Origin: Costus lasius
Taxonomy: Eukaryota; Streptophyta; Magnoliopsida; Zingiberales; Costaceae
NCBI GenBank assembly: GCA_027563935.2
Contig: CM050449.1
Span: 81,561,178 to 81,625,177 of the forward strand
Reading direction: 5' to 3'
Length of the DNA stretch: 64,000 bases
Positions 23,061-34,620 of the stretch are shown here, piece after piece. The first letter of the stretch is position 1. Every line of letters begins with the position of its first letter. Position numbers and translations under genes: made by a program. The notes beneath the pieces are model-generated. The model was given only the letters and a program-made list of their open reading frames with translations, did not search any database and was not told the DNA's origin.

Positions 23061-24340
23061 GCTGAAAAAAGAAGCTCCAAAGATGCGTGAAATAAGAAGA
23101 ATGCTGAGAAGCTCACGAACTAAAAAAAGAGGAAATCCGATGAAGGAGAAGAAAAATGCCAGAGGAACACGAGAACGAGCCGATAGAATCACACAAAAGA
23201 GGCAATCCCAAGAGAGATAATAACACAAAAAAAAAATCAAAGGAGAAGGGGGCAAAGAAGAATACCTGCTGAAAGAATTCCCTTGATTCTTCTCCGGGCC
23301 TCTGTCTGGAACGGAGATCATACCAAGTAAAGAAATGCCTCTTCAAGGGGTTTCTGTCAAAAGGCCTGCGGCTGCCCTAGAACCTCGAAGAGGGCTGCTG
23401 CGGTGAGGAAGGAAAAGCGGGTGACCCATGTTCAGAACTCACTACGGGGGAGCGAAAAGGGAGAAATCATCAAAAGGGAAGACAATATTACCTATACAGA
23501 ATCCGATCACAGCAAGCAGTCGGGTGTTCTATTTTGATGAAGATCACCAAATGCCGCCGTGCGAGCATTCTCAAAAAAAAAACAAACAAAAGAGCCGTTG
23601 AAGAAAAAGAGAGGGTAAAAAGGGAATAACAATAAAGAAATAAGAGAGGCACGGGCTCTTGGGTGGATCCGACTCGAATCCGCTCCGCCATTCCAGATCC
23701 AACCCGTCGTCGTCGAAGAAATGAGGGAACGACCCCTCACCGCGATGGGATGAACTCCAGCTCTCAAACTCCACCTGACAGGTCCACTACCCCGCTGGAA
23801 GATCAGATTCTCGGCTCCATCCTCTCCACGGTCAGCGCCAGCGGGGCTGTCCTAGCTCGATCCCCCATCTATCTCTCACAAGTCCCCATAGATGGACGCC
23901 GCCGCTCCCGACTCGGAGTTCCGGCGACCCCTGCGCCATCTCTTCTGTCACCGCTGTCCACCCCATACGCTTCCAGCTGCCGGCCTCAGCCAACCACTGC
24001 TCCAACAACAGAGCACTCTGATCGCCAACGAAGTCATCGATCCTCCTTCTCGGTGACTCCCAACGGATTTCATCGCTTCCCCTGGGATCGACGTTTCCAG
24101 TGGAAATAATCTGTATCCTACCCCCGTTGAAGGGTGCCGCTGCCTGGATCAAGCCGTAACGGTCTGAAGTCCCCGCTGCATTCAGCCATAAGCGAACGCC
24201 TCACCCTAATACTTTCCGGCCGATTGTAGGGTTCCGCGGCCCCAGATCTTTCCAGTCCCCTCCAGTTTGCCGCGCCTCTTTCACTCGCATCCGTTCAGTC
24301 AGCGTCTCTAACGAAGCATACCCACGGTCAAGGGCCAAGG
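22251..24340. other. Purine- and GC-richer unassigned region
   Basis: No convincing gene. Features seen: a TATA-like GGTTATATAAGG at 22529-22540; three copies of a motif GCACTAAGCATCC / GCATTAAGCATCC / GCACTAAGCACCC near 22684, 22762 and 22922; a run of about 37 A (23022-23059); long purine-rich stretches (22550-23240); then C-rich sequence from 23650 to 24300. Reading frames on both strands are short, overlap each other and resemble composition artefacts. It could be the promoter and leader of a retroelement LTR, but no ends or target duplications were found. Confidence 0.35.
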
Positions 24341-24880
24341 GGGGGGGATCGCCTAATTTCACCCGTGCCAGACGACTTCACTTTTTGACCGCATGTCGTA
24401 GAGTCGTAATACAAAGAAAAAAAGAGTATGTAACGCTGACTAATTACGCTTCCTCGAAGCCCCGGTCTAATGACGAGACTAGATTAAGGACGGGATTGAA
24501 GTCTTTGAACCGAGAATGACACCCATACGTCATGAACAAACCGCTCACACGTAAGCCGTTAAGCCGTAATACACTGCACCAATCCCCAAGCACTTTGCAG
24601 AACGCCAACAAAAAGAAGAAAGAAACAAGCCGACTCTTCCGACCGAGTGCTGCAGGGCCAAAGCGTAGTTAAGTCCCCTTTAAGTTTTTAATCCGAACAC
24701 CGTAATTGGGAGTTGATAATACACATGTTATTCCCAGATTAAATGATAGATCTTAATAAGATCCGTATAGGTCACGGGCATCGCGAGACCTACGTGATGA
24801 AATACTATTTGGGAGATACGTACGTCAACGTTCATTGTTGGGGCGTAACTTCTCAATGTAACATTGTGTTTATTACTCAA
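24341..24880. other. Unassigned sequence left of the 42-bp array
   Basis: No gene. The last 75 bp (24803-24880; TTTGGGAGATACGTACGTCA, GGGGCGTAACTTCTCAATGT) recur with changes at 25367-25450, so the array between them sits between direct repeats. A related phrase (GCATACGTCGGTGC, GCCGGGGCATAATTCG) occurs in the leader of element E at 40612-40650. Confidence 0.45.
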
Positions 24881-24883
24881 CAC

Positions 24884-25340
24884 GTCGAGATGTCGGATAA
24901 AATTCCAAATTAAATTATCCACTACGCCGCAAGGCCGGATAAATTTCCAAATTAAGTTATCCACTACGCCGCAAGGCCGGATAAAATTCCAAATCAAGTT
25001 ATCCACTACGCCGCAAGGCCGGATAAATTTCCAAATTAAATTATCCACTACGCCGCAAGGCCGGATAAAATTCCAAATCAAGTTATCCATTACGTCGCAA
25101 GGCCGGATAAATTTCCAAATTAAATTATCCGCTACGCCGCAAGGCCGGATAAAATTCCAAATCAAGTTATCCACTACGCCGTAAGGCTAGATAAACTCCA
25201 AATTAAATTATCCATCACGTCGCAAGGCCGGATAAATTTCCGAATCAAATTATCCATCACGCCGCGAGGCCGGATAAAATTCCAAATCAGACTATCCAAC
25301 ATGTCGTAAGGCTGGATGATCCCCCAAACCAAATACCCAA
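24884..25340. repeat. 42-bp tandem array with 84-bp dimeric structure
   Basis: About ten and a half copies of a 42-bp unit of the form CCGGATAAA-(A/T)-TTCCAAAT, YAARTTATCC, AYTACGCCGCAAGG. In the first seven, units with ATAAATTTCCAAATTAA and units with ATAAAATTCCAAATCAA strictly alternate, giving an 84-bp higher-order repeat; later units are more diverged. Because 42 is a multiple of three, open frames run through on both strands (24864-25184 plus, 24728-25174 minus) and encode only the repeat. Not a CRISPR array: there are no unique spacers. Confidence 0.93.
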
Positions 25341-25800
25341 TACACCTAAACGCAATTACGGTGGAATATTATTTGGGAGGTGCGTACGTCGATGTTTACC
25401 ATCGGGGCGTAGCTCCTCAATATAACATCGGGTTGCCTAGGCCGGATATCACTCAATAAGGTGCTTCAAAGCCGGGTGTCCGATGGGCACATGATGCTCA
25501 AATTGATGAAAGAAGCCCATCCCCTCGCCGTTAAATATTATGTTCAAATTTGTATTTCGTTACGTTTATAAATGATATTGTCCAATTCCTTTCTCTTATC
25601 TCGTTGCGTATTGTAGATCTCTTAATCAAAGGTTCCCTGCTCTTAGGGATAATTAACAATGAATGCTTGCGTTCATTGGAAGTCAGAACCCATTAAACAA
25701 AAAGCCTTATTAATTTAAGGTGGATTTGAAACGGTCATAATACATCCCCAATGTAACAAAAATGACCCCACACGTATCATGTATTACCCACGATGTGAAT
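25341..25800. other. Unassigned sequence between two repeat arrays
   Basis: Contains the right-hand direct repeat (25367-25450) and then AT-rich DNA with no gene. The end (TATTACCCACGATGTGAATG, near 25782) is similar to TAATACCCACAATATAGATG at 26620, each just before a CATG-rich block, so this is probably a recurrent flank of the satellite. Confidence 0.45.
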
Positions 25801-28800
25801 GACAATGTTGGATGTGGTTAGTATATTCCTCTAATGAGTAGCCCTACTTGTACCCATGTCATGCAATTGCATGCTCTCTACTATGCCCTATGCCATGTCA
25901 TTCCATCCTATGTCATCCTATCCTATCCTTATCACATTCCATGGCCATGCCATCCTATGCCATGGAATGTGTCATGGCTATTCCATGTTATGTCCTCCCA
26001 TTCCATGCCAAGGCCTGGGCCTCCATGACATGTTATGTCATCCAAGGCTATGTTACATCATGACATAACCCATCCAATCCCATCTCATCTAACCCTATCC
26101 CATACAATAACATAGCCCACCTTATGTCTTGTCTTACTCATACTATCCATATCCTATCCCATTACATACTATGGCATGGCCCACATCATCCAATGCATAG
26201 GCCATGGAGTATTGCATGGAATTGTATTAAGAATTGTCATGACATGATATGACAATGGCATGGCATGTGTCAGGGATTAGATGCGATAGGATGGCATACA
26301 TGCCTCATGCCCTAGTTAGGCCGAACCCCATGCCCCATGCATGCCATACCATGCATTATGCCAAGTTATATGTTGTAAACGGTTTAATAGATTGTAGACT
26401 TAAATTCCACAAATTCTAGTGAGAAATCACATATTTATCTTTAATTTAATGAAGTTTATGCACACAATATCTAAGCAAATCGATCAATTTGCCTGATTAA
26501 AATTATCAGCTGACTATTGGACAAAACTAAATTAAATATTAATTCATATAATACATTCTATAACAATAAAATAACTTTATGATCATAGATATTCAAAATT
26601 CATCTTTCAAGGCATATCGAGTAATACCCACAATATAGATGGTCCGGTTGGGTGTGATTATTGTATACATCTGGGTAACCCATTGGGTGTGTTATCTTAT
26701 ACTTATGTTATGTTATATCACTCCAGCTCATCCTATCTCATCTCATGCATGCACTGCCACATTCTATGCCTATACCTTATGTCAAGCCATGTCTCATGCT
26801 ATGCCATGTCATCCCATGTTATCTCATCCCACCCTTATCTTATCCCATCCATGACACACCATGTACCCAATACCATGGCCAAGTCACACCATGCTCAATC
26901 CCATGCCATGCAATGCTATCCTATGCTCTGGTATGGTCCAACCCATTCCATACCATGTCATCTCATCCCATCTCAAACATACATCATGCCATGCCCCATC
27001 CATGTCAATGTCATATCATTCCCCATGTCACATGCCTTGAACATGTCTTATGCCTAGTATACCATGTCATGCTTCATGATATATGATATACCATGCACCG
27101 CCCAACCATGTCATGCCCAAATGCCATAATGGTCATGCCCCATAAACTATGGCATGCTCTGCCCCACACATTATGTCAGGCAATGCCCACTCATGTCATA
27201 CCATTCCACACCCCTTGCCTTAAGCATGCCAAATCATGTCCTACCTCGCCCCATGCATACCCTACCCTAACCTAGGACATGACCATGCCCCATTCCTTAA
27301 ATGTCATGTCATTCCACACCCATGCCCATGTCATGCTCATGCCTTATATTATATCATCTCTCTCATATCTTATCCTTTGTCATACACTATGTCATGTCAT
27401 GTCGTATGCCCTATCGCATTCCATCCTATCTAATAGATGGGCCATGTCATGTCATGTCCCATGCCATAACACAAGTCTTATCCCATTCATGTCATCCTAT
27501 GTCATGGCTCATACCATGCCATCCAATCTCATGCATGGGTCATGCCATGGCCATACCAAATGTCCCACGGCCTATGCCACACTATGCCATGTTTCTCGCC
27601 CCATCCCATCCCATCATATCTCTACTATTCCATGTCATGACTCATACCATGTATGCATCAAACCATGCAATAGCAAATATCATATCTTCTCATGCATGTT
27701 GTATGTCACCACATGCTCCCATACTATATCATGTCATTCCTCGTGCCATGGTCATGGCCAAGCCTCTTGTCATGTCGCGCCATAGCATGAGGCACTACAC
27801 AACATGAAAGAGATATGGGGCATGACCACACCATACCACGACCATGCTGGCCATAGCATACGACATAACATAGTATAATATACCATGGAATAGAATGACA
27901 TGTCATACAACATGATAATATGTCATACCATGTCTCATGTAGGCAACACCACACCATGTCCTGCCCCCAAACCATGGCATCACATACTTTATCCCATCCT
28001 ATCCCATGTATAGGTCTGGTCATGGCTATCCCCTATGTTATACTATGTCATACATAATCATAATATAGAATACCCCATATCCCTGATGTCCTATGTAGGT
28101 CATGGCATGTTATACCTTATGTCACACTCTATACCCCATCTAAGCTATGTCATACCTCGCCCGATATCATCCCTCATGCCCTTTATCATGTCATATCACA
28201 TGTCATGTCATACCCCATTCCCCGGCAATATTGTATGTCATGTCTTATGCCATAGTCATTCCCTATGGCACATACGCATGGCATGTGATACCGCCATGCA
28301 TGTGGCATGGGCATGGGCATGGCATGTGGTACTGCCATGCCATGACCATGTCATGTCTTATGCCTGATGCCCCATGTAGATCATAGTATGATATGTCTTA
28401 TGTCATGCTCTATGCTCCTTGCTTGCTAAAGTCATACCATGCTCTATGTCATGTCATGCCTCATGCCCTATGTTATGCTATGGCTATGCACCATACCTCA
28501 CCCCTTGCCAAACCCCACATCCCATCTCATCCTATGCTATACTATATCATAGCTCATTCTATCCTATAGATGGGACCATGTCATGGTCATACCCCAAGCC
28601 ATGTCATGCCATGCATACTCTGTACTAATATGGCTACTACCATACCATACCCCATGTTATGGTATAACATGGGGCATATATTAAGGCATAGAGCATGACA
28701 CATTATGCAACAGGCATGAGCCTAGCCAAGGGGCATAGCATGCAATAACATAGGAATAAGGCATAGTCATGCTCCATGCTCTCATGTAATGTCATAGCAC

Positions 28801-31560
28801 ATAACATAAGGCATAAGGTATAGTCATAGCATAAGGTATAAGGCATAAACATGACTAAAGGCATGGCATAAGGTATAGTTATGGCATAGAGTATGGCATA
28901 AGGCATAGTCATGGCATAAAGCAAAGTCATAGCATAGGGCATGCCATGCCGAGATCACGCAATGTCCTATGCCACATGCCCCATGTAAACCATAACTTGT
29001 CATGTCCTATGCTCCTTGGAGACTATGTATCATGTTCTATGTCATATCCGTACCTGATGTCATACCTTATCATGCCATGGTTATCGTAACACCATATTAT
29101 GCCCCACACCCCATGTCTTGCTAGGGTCATGTCATGCCTCATGTCATACCCTGCTCATGCCATGTCTGTCTCATGCCTCATATCATATCATGTTTCATAC
29201 CTCATATCATGGTCATGCCCTATGGAGCATAAGCATGGTATAGGGCATGCCTTTCATGGCATGACATAGGACATTGCTATAGCCATACTACATGTCATAC
29301 CCTATGCCCCTTGCCCCATGGTCATACTGCATACCATGTTATGCCATGGTCATACCATGCCCTATGCCCATACCATGTCATGTCTATGTGTATAGCCATG
29401 TCCTATGCTATAAATCCAACAACGCCAAGCCATCCCATGCAATACTGAATGCAAAGCCAGGTTGTATGTCATACCATGTCTCATGCTTTCTCATGCTTCA
29501 TCCACGGGCATGCTCCATGGTGCATGGATATAGCAGGCAAGACATGAAGCATGGTCATGACAAGGGGCATAGTCATGGCATGACATCCCTATGCAATGTA
29601 CTATGATCTATTCCTATGTAGGCTATAGTATGTCATGCCTTGCCATCCATGGCCATAATGTCATGCTCTATATGTGACTTGTCAAGCTATGTTATACTAT
29701 ACCCCATACCACGTCATGTCATACCATGTAATGTCGCATACTAAGTCATGTTATGCCTGTATGTCTCATGGACAAGGCATAGGCATGGTCATTCCATAGG
29801 GCACAATCATGACATAGTATAGGACATAGCCATGGGGCATGGCATAGGCATGGCCATGGTATTATATCCTATCATTCTTATACTCATGCAATGCAATACC
29901 ATGTCATGACCCATGCCTCATATATCCTCATACAATGTCGTAGGGGGCATGGCCACATCATACCAAGACCAAGACCATGCCTAGCTAAGGCATGGGGCAT
30001 AATATGCTACATCAAATCGTGGCATGGAATAGTATGTCATAGGGCATGATATCTAAATGTTATGTCATGCTTCATGCTCCCATACAATGTCACATAATGC
30101 CCTATATAGGCCACACCATGTCATGCCCTCCCTGATGGCATAGCAATACATACCCCCATCACATCTCATCCCATGGCCCATCCCATCCCATATATAGGTC
30201 ATGTCTTGTCCATCTCCCATACAATTTCTATCATATGTGGCCATAGTATAGAATACTCCATTGTCTCTTATGTCCTATGTATATAGGTCATGGCATGTCA
30301 TACCTTATGTCATGCTCATACCCTATCTAGGCTATGTCATACCATACCCTATGCTATCCCTCATGACCCATATCATGCTATGTCGTATGTCATGTCATGC
30401 CTCATGCCCTATGTCATAGCTATGTTGTATGTCCTCGTGCCATAGTCATCCCCTAGTGTACACCATAGTCATCCCCTATGGTGTTAGGCATGACATAAGG
30501 CATAGTCATGGCACGGGACATGATGTGATATGGTCATGCTGCCGCCATGTCATAACCATGTCATGTCTTATACCCCATGCCTCATATAAGCTATAGCATG
30601 ACATGCCTTATATTATGTATTATGCTTCTTGTAGGCTATGATCATTTCATGCTTTAAGTCATGTTATGCCTTATGCCTAATGTCATACTTTGCTATGTCA
30701 TACCTTATGTCATGCTCATGCCCTGTCTAGGCTATGTCATATACCATGTCCCATGCTATCCCTCATGACTCATATCATGTCATATCGTATGTTATGTCAT
30801 GCCCCATGCCCTATGTCATAGCCATGTTGTATGTCCGCATGCCATAGTCATCTCCTAGTGTACACCATAGTCATCCCCTATGGTGTTAGATATGCAATGA
30901 GGCATAGCAAAAGGCATAGTCATGGCACAGGGCATGACATGTGATATAGCCATGCTGCCATGCCGCCATGCCATAACCATGTTATGCCTTATACCCCATG
31001 CCCCATGTAAGTTGTAGCATAACATACCTTATATTATGCCTCATGCTTCTTGTAGGCTATGATCATATTATGCTCTAAGTCATGTTATTCCCTATGCCTA
31101 TAATGTCATACTTTGTTATGTTATGGCTGTCCTAAATATCATATCATCATGCCCAATACCCCATGTCTTGTCAAGGTCATGCATGCCTTATATCATACCC
31201 TAATCATACTATGTCCTATGCACTATCATATCATGTCTCATGCCTTGTGACATGGCCAAATCTTATTGCATATAGGCATGGCTATTGCATAGCACATACT
31301 ACGAGGCATAAGGCATAGTAATGACATAGTATAGGATATGGCATAGTATAGGGCATAGTCATATCACATAGTCAATTTCATTATAGCAAACCAGTCTAAT
31401 AACCGGTATACCGGTTCGGACCGGTTTTTTAAACCTCTCATATAATGGTATAGCCTATATCATCTCATTCATTCCATCCTATGCAATCCCATCCATATCA
31501 TGCATTATGTTATGTTATATGCTTAATGCATATCCCATCCCATCCCTTCCATACCAAGTG
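25801..31560. repeat. CATG-rich satellite (CATGYC/CATGC words), about 5.7 kb, with higher-order repeats
   Basis: Nearly all sequence is made of 5-bp-related words (CATGT, CATGC, CATAC, CATGG) on both strands. ATG is so frequent that many Met/His/Cys/Ser-rich frames arise; none resembles a protein. Larger units exist: a phrase of about 400-420 bp is tandem at 30300-30700 and 30700-31130, and a related copy lies at 28090-28500, so the block 27950-28500 recurs about 2.2 kb later at 30110-30690. The array is interrupted by AT-rich DNA at about 26365-26640. It ends near 31560 with a perfect 16-bp palindrome at 31401-31416. Confidence 0.9.
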
Positions 31561-34059
31561 GGTAAGTTATTGATATTGTAATTTTATTCTCAACAAAGTA
31601 TATAAAAGTCATAGTGTCTCATATACTCTGAAAGTAAATCAAATATTTTGCATACCCTAAATACCATAGCTATCCTCTATTTAAGCTCCTATGTGAAACT
31701 TAGATAGATCCTAATTGAGAAACATATTTGTCTAAACCTGGAATATGAATATGACTACAACATAATAATTTTAATATAGTCCACTTGATTTAGGGTCAGA
31801 ACTGAAGATGAGGTATTTTACATTCTATAAGCTAGTTAAATGAGCACAACTTTTCCTTCTAACTTAAGATCAATTTTCAGATGACTAGTTTTCATAAACT
31901 TATAATAATTTTGATTGGGCAGGGGTGAGCAAATTTTCAGTAATCTATGGTTCCCAAGATGCCATCTACCTCAACTCCTCTTTATTTGGTGTTGTATAAA
32001 TTTTCTGCCGGTGTTCAATTCAGTTTGGTCCTTTAAGTTTAAGAATTTTCTTAATTTGGCATGTATTTATTTTCTCAATTTGGTCTCGAGTTCGTTCACT
32101 ATATGGAAACATTAATGTCAGAAAGAGATTCTTCTCTCATTCAATATGTTTTCTCTTTTATTTCTTCAAAATGCACCAACTTGAACTAAGGATGAATTAT
32201 GAATCATCAACAAATTGCACAATACTTCAGCGGTAAATAAATTGAAAACTTGCAAACTCATGGTTAATTAGAAATCAGTTTCAATTTAGCTTAAACAAAT
32301 GACATACACTTGAGTTCTATCTAATGCATGTAAAACACTAATTCATATATATAATGAATAGACCAAACACTTAAGAGTTATATCTAATGCATGTAAAACA
32401 CCAATCATATATATAATGAATAGACCGCCACTATGGATTAAAAACATGAATTACATTTCCCATGTTGATGTTTACAGAGGAAAGAATATAATATGGAATA
32501 TTCAACAAAAACTACAAGAGTGACAATGACAATGAAAAAAAAACAAATCTCTACAAGTATTGTAATATGAGTTTATAACATGCGTAAGGAGTGAAATATC
32601 TAGTAGCACAATATAATACAGCATTGGTTGGTTTTCTTGGTGCCATATTGTTTTCATTTATGGGCATCAATTAATTATGAAGTGAAAAGTCACATGCATA
32701 CTTGCGAGCTCTGAGGTATGAACTGTTCTCAACTAAGCTATCCAATTTCTCTCCTTGTGTAAGCACACTATCAATAGTCTTATGATGCAACGATTCTAGT
32801 TATATAATGGTAAAAGTTATTGTAAGCTTATTATCACATTGAAACAAGGGACAATGTTAATCATCTCATCTTTCTACTAAACAATGCTCTTTCAACAAAA
32901 CTATTATTAAGGCAATGCAGTAAGAAAAATCAAGTACTTCCTTTTATAAAAATAGTTAGAGCATTAAGCATATCCATGAGTGAATTGTCATCATGAAGGT
33001 GTCATCATTACATTTTAATTGCAGGGCCTAGAGTCCTAAAAGGGTAATTGCAAAATCAATTTAGACATAAAAGCAATATGTGTCCAATGAATATTTTTCC
33101 ATTGAACCAAGAAATGAGTTTCAAATATACAACTTTCAATATTTGTACCACTTTTAAGTGTTTGGTTGGCGGTGCATCGTTAATCCATTAACTGTGTAAG
33201 CATAAAAAATATATATACTTGAGTGAACCCTAAAATATCAGCAATGGTAGTAGAACTATTATTGTTTATGTTTTACTAAAATTTTTAGTGTACAGTAATC
33301 ATAACTCACTAGAATCAAAACTTATCTCTATCCAACGTAGACTATGAACTTAGGCACCAATAATCCAATATTATTTGTCTTGATCAAGATAGTGCCAATT
33401 CAATAGTACGTACATTATTTTGCTAGCATCAATAACACATTAGACCATATCTTGCTATTCCCAAGACTTGATGTTATAATGCAACGAATAATGAGCTCAA
33501 ATGATACGCAAAAAACAAATGGCTAACAATAAGAAAGGAGACAACCAAAGCATTTATAACTGTTAATAGATAAATTTCTTCTAGGTCACATCCACTAAAG
33601 TTCATATGATATTTTAATACAACCTCTTATGATATTTTCATGTCTAATAGTTATGTTCCATGCTTTAAGATTAAAAAAAAAGTTGATAATCAAAGAAAAT
33701 GAACTTGTCACCACACTCCACCTATTATTAGATTACCTTCTTAAACATATCTATAGATTCCTATATTAACATTGGTCCGTTAGTGGTTAATGTTGTTACT
33801 CGTGTTAGCACATAATCTTATTTTTGACACTAATAATGAAATTTTGATGCAGGCGTGTGATATAAAATTAAGGAAGAAGTGGAATTGTACTCAAATTCAA
33901 AGACACTACATCATTTACTCTACATTTATTAGATAAAAAAACTCTAGATCAAATTCGTGTTTATTGAAGCAGTCCACAACTTCTTATCATTATTGTATTT
34001 TCACAAATTTCTCTAAATTTGTTCATTTCCCTTTCAACAGAATGTTTTAGGAGAAAGAA
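31561..34059. other. AT-rich intergenic DNA
   Basis: No gene is seen. A 63-bp tandem duplication (unit with CTAATGCATGTAAAACAC and ATATATAATGAATAGACC) lies at about 32331-32456. Remaining sequence has frequent stops in all frames. Confidence 0.5.
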
Positions 34060-34620
34060 AACATTAAATCAACTATTTAATTGAAAAACTCCCAAGAGTA
34101 GTGAATTTATTTACCAAGTTTTTTATTCTGAATGATCTTATTGTCAAATTCCACAGTTAACTTATGTATCCTCTGATTTGCATCTGTTAGTGACATCCAA
34201 GTTTCATAACATTCATCAGATTTCATTTTACATTCACTAGTTATCTCCTTTATTCTCTTCTCATATTGGGCAATGTTTCTGCTTTCAAATTTGTTCAACA
34301 ATTGCAAAATGAATAAAAAACTAACTTCGTTTTGAAATTTAAAACTACAAATACACTCTTACATTCCTAACCCAAACTAGAGAAACCTCCATCTCATTAA
34401 CATATTTGGTACACTCTTAAATTCCAAGTAAGTTAACAGACACGAGAAGTAAAGAAAATATTTTCGAACATATAACTTACTGTACCTGATAATGACTGGA
34501 GCCTTTCTAATGCAAATTCCGAAGACTGTTAAGGGTTGCATATAACCCTTCAAATCTCATCAAGATAACACCATTATCCACCATACTCTTCTGAGGTCAA
34601 CTAGTTGCAGAGGCTGTTGG
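34060..34620 (-). pseudogene. Second kinesin KIN-14/malectin fragment
   Basis: Homologous to 6210-6790 in the same orientation. The minus strand at 34307-34107 has an open exon (ECKMKSDECYETWMSLTDAN then QRIHKLTVEFDNKI), coiled-coil sequence like that between the malectin and motor domains of plant KIN-14 kinesins. At 34620-34500 a second piece reads QPLQLVDLR, a frameshift, NGVILMRFEGL, another shift and GICIRKAPVI, the end of the malectin-like domain. It stops at 34617 in the middle of the malectin exon, where the sequence changes to a duplicated GTTGGGAGAGTTAGACCGTT motif. The first malectin exon is absent and no motor domain is present. Confidence 0.72.

Noticed and set aside
22688..24152. 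Phe/Ser-rich and other frames in the purine-rich region
   Set aside because: They come from A/G-rich runs and a poly-A tract and overlap on both strands; no domain is visible.
24728..25184. Open frames on both strands through the 42-bp array, and possible CRISPR
   Set aside because: The unit length is a multiple of three, so frames stay open; units are contiguous with no unique spacers.
25834..29606. Many Met/His/Cys/Ser-rich frames of 60-168 codons
   Set aside because: They follow from CATG-rich satellite words; several frames are open at once and none looks like a protein.
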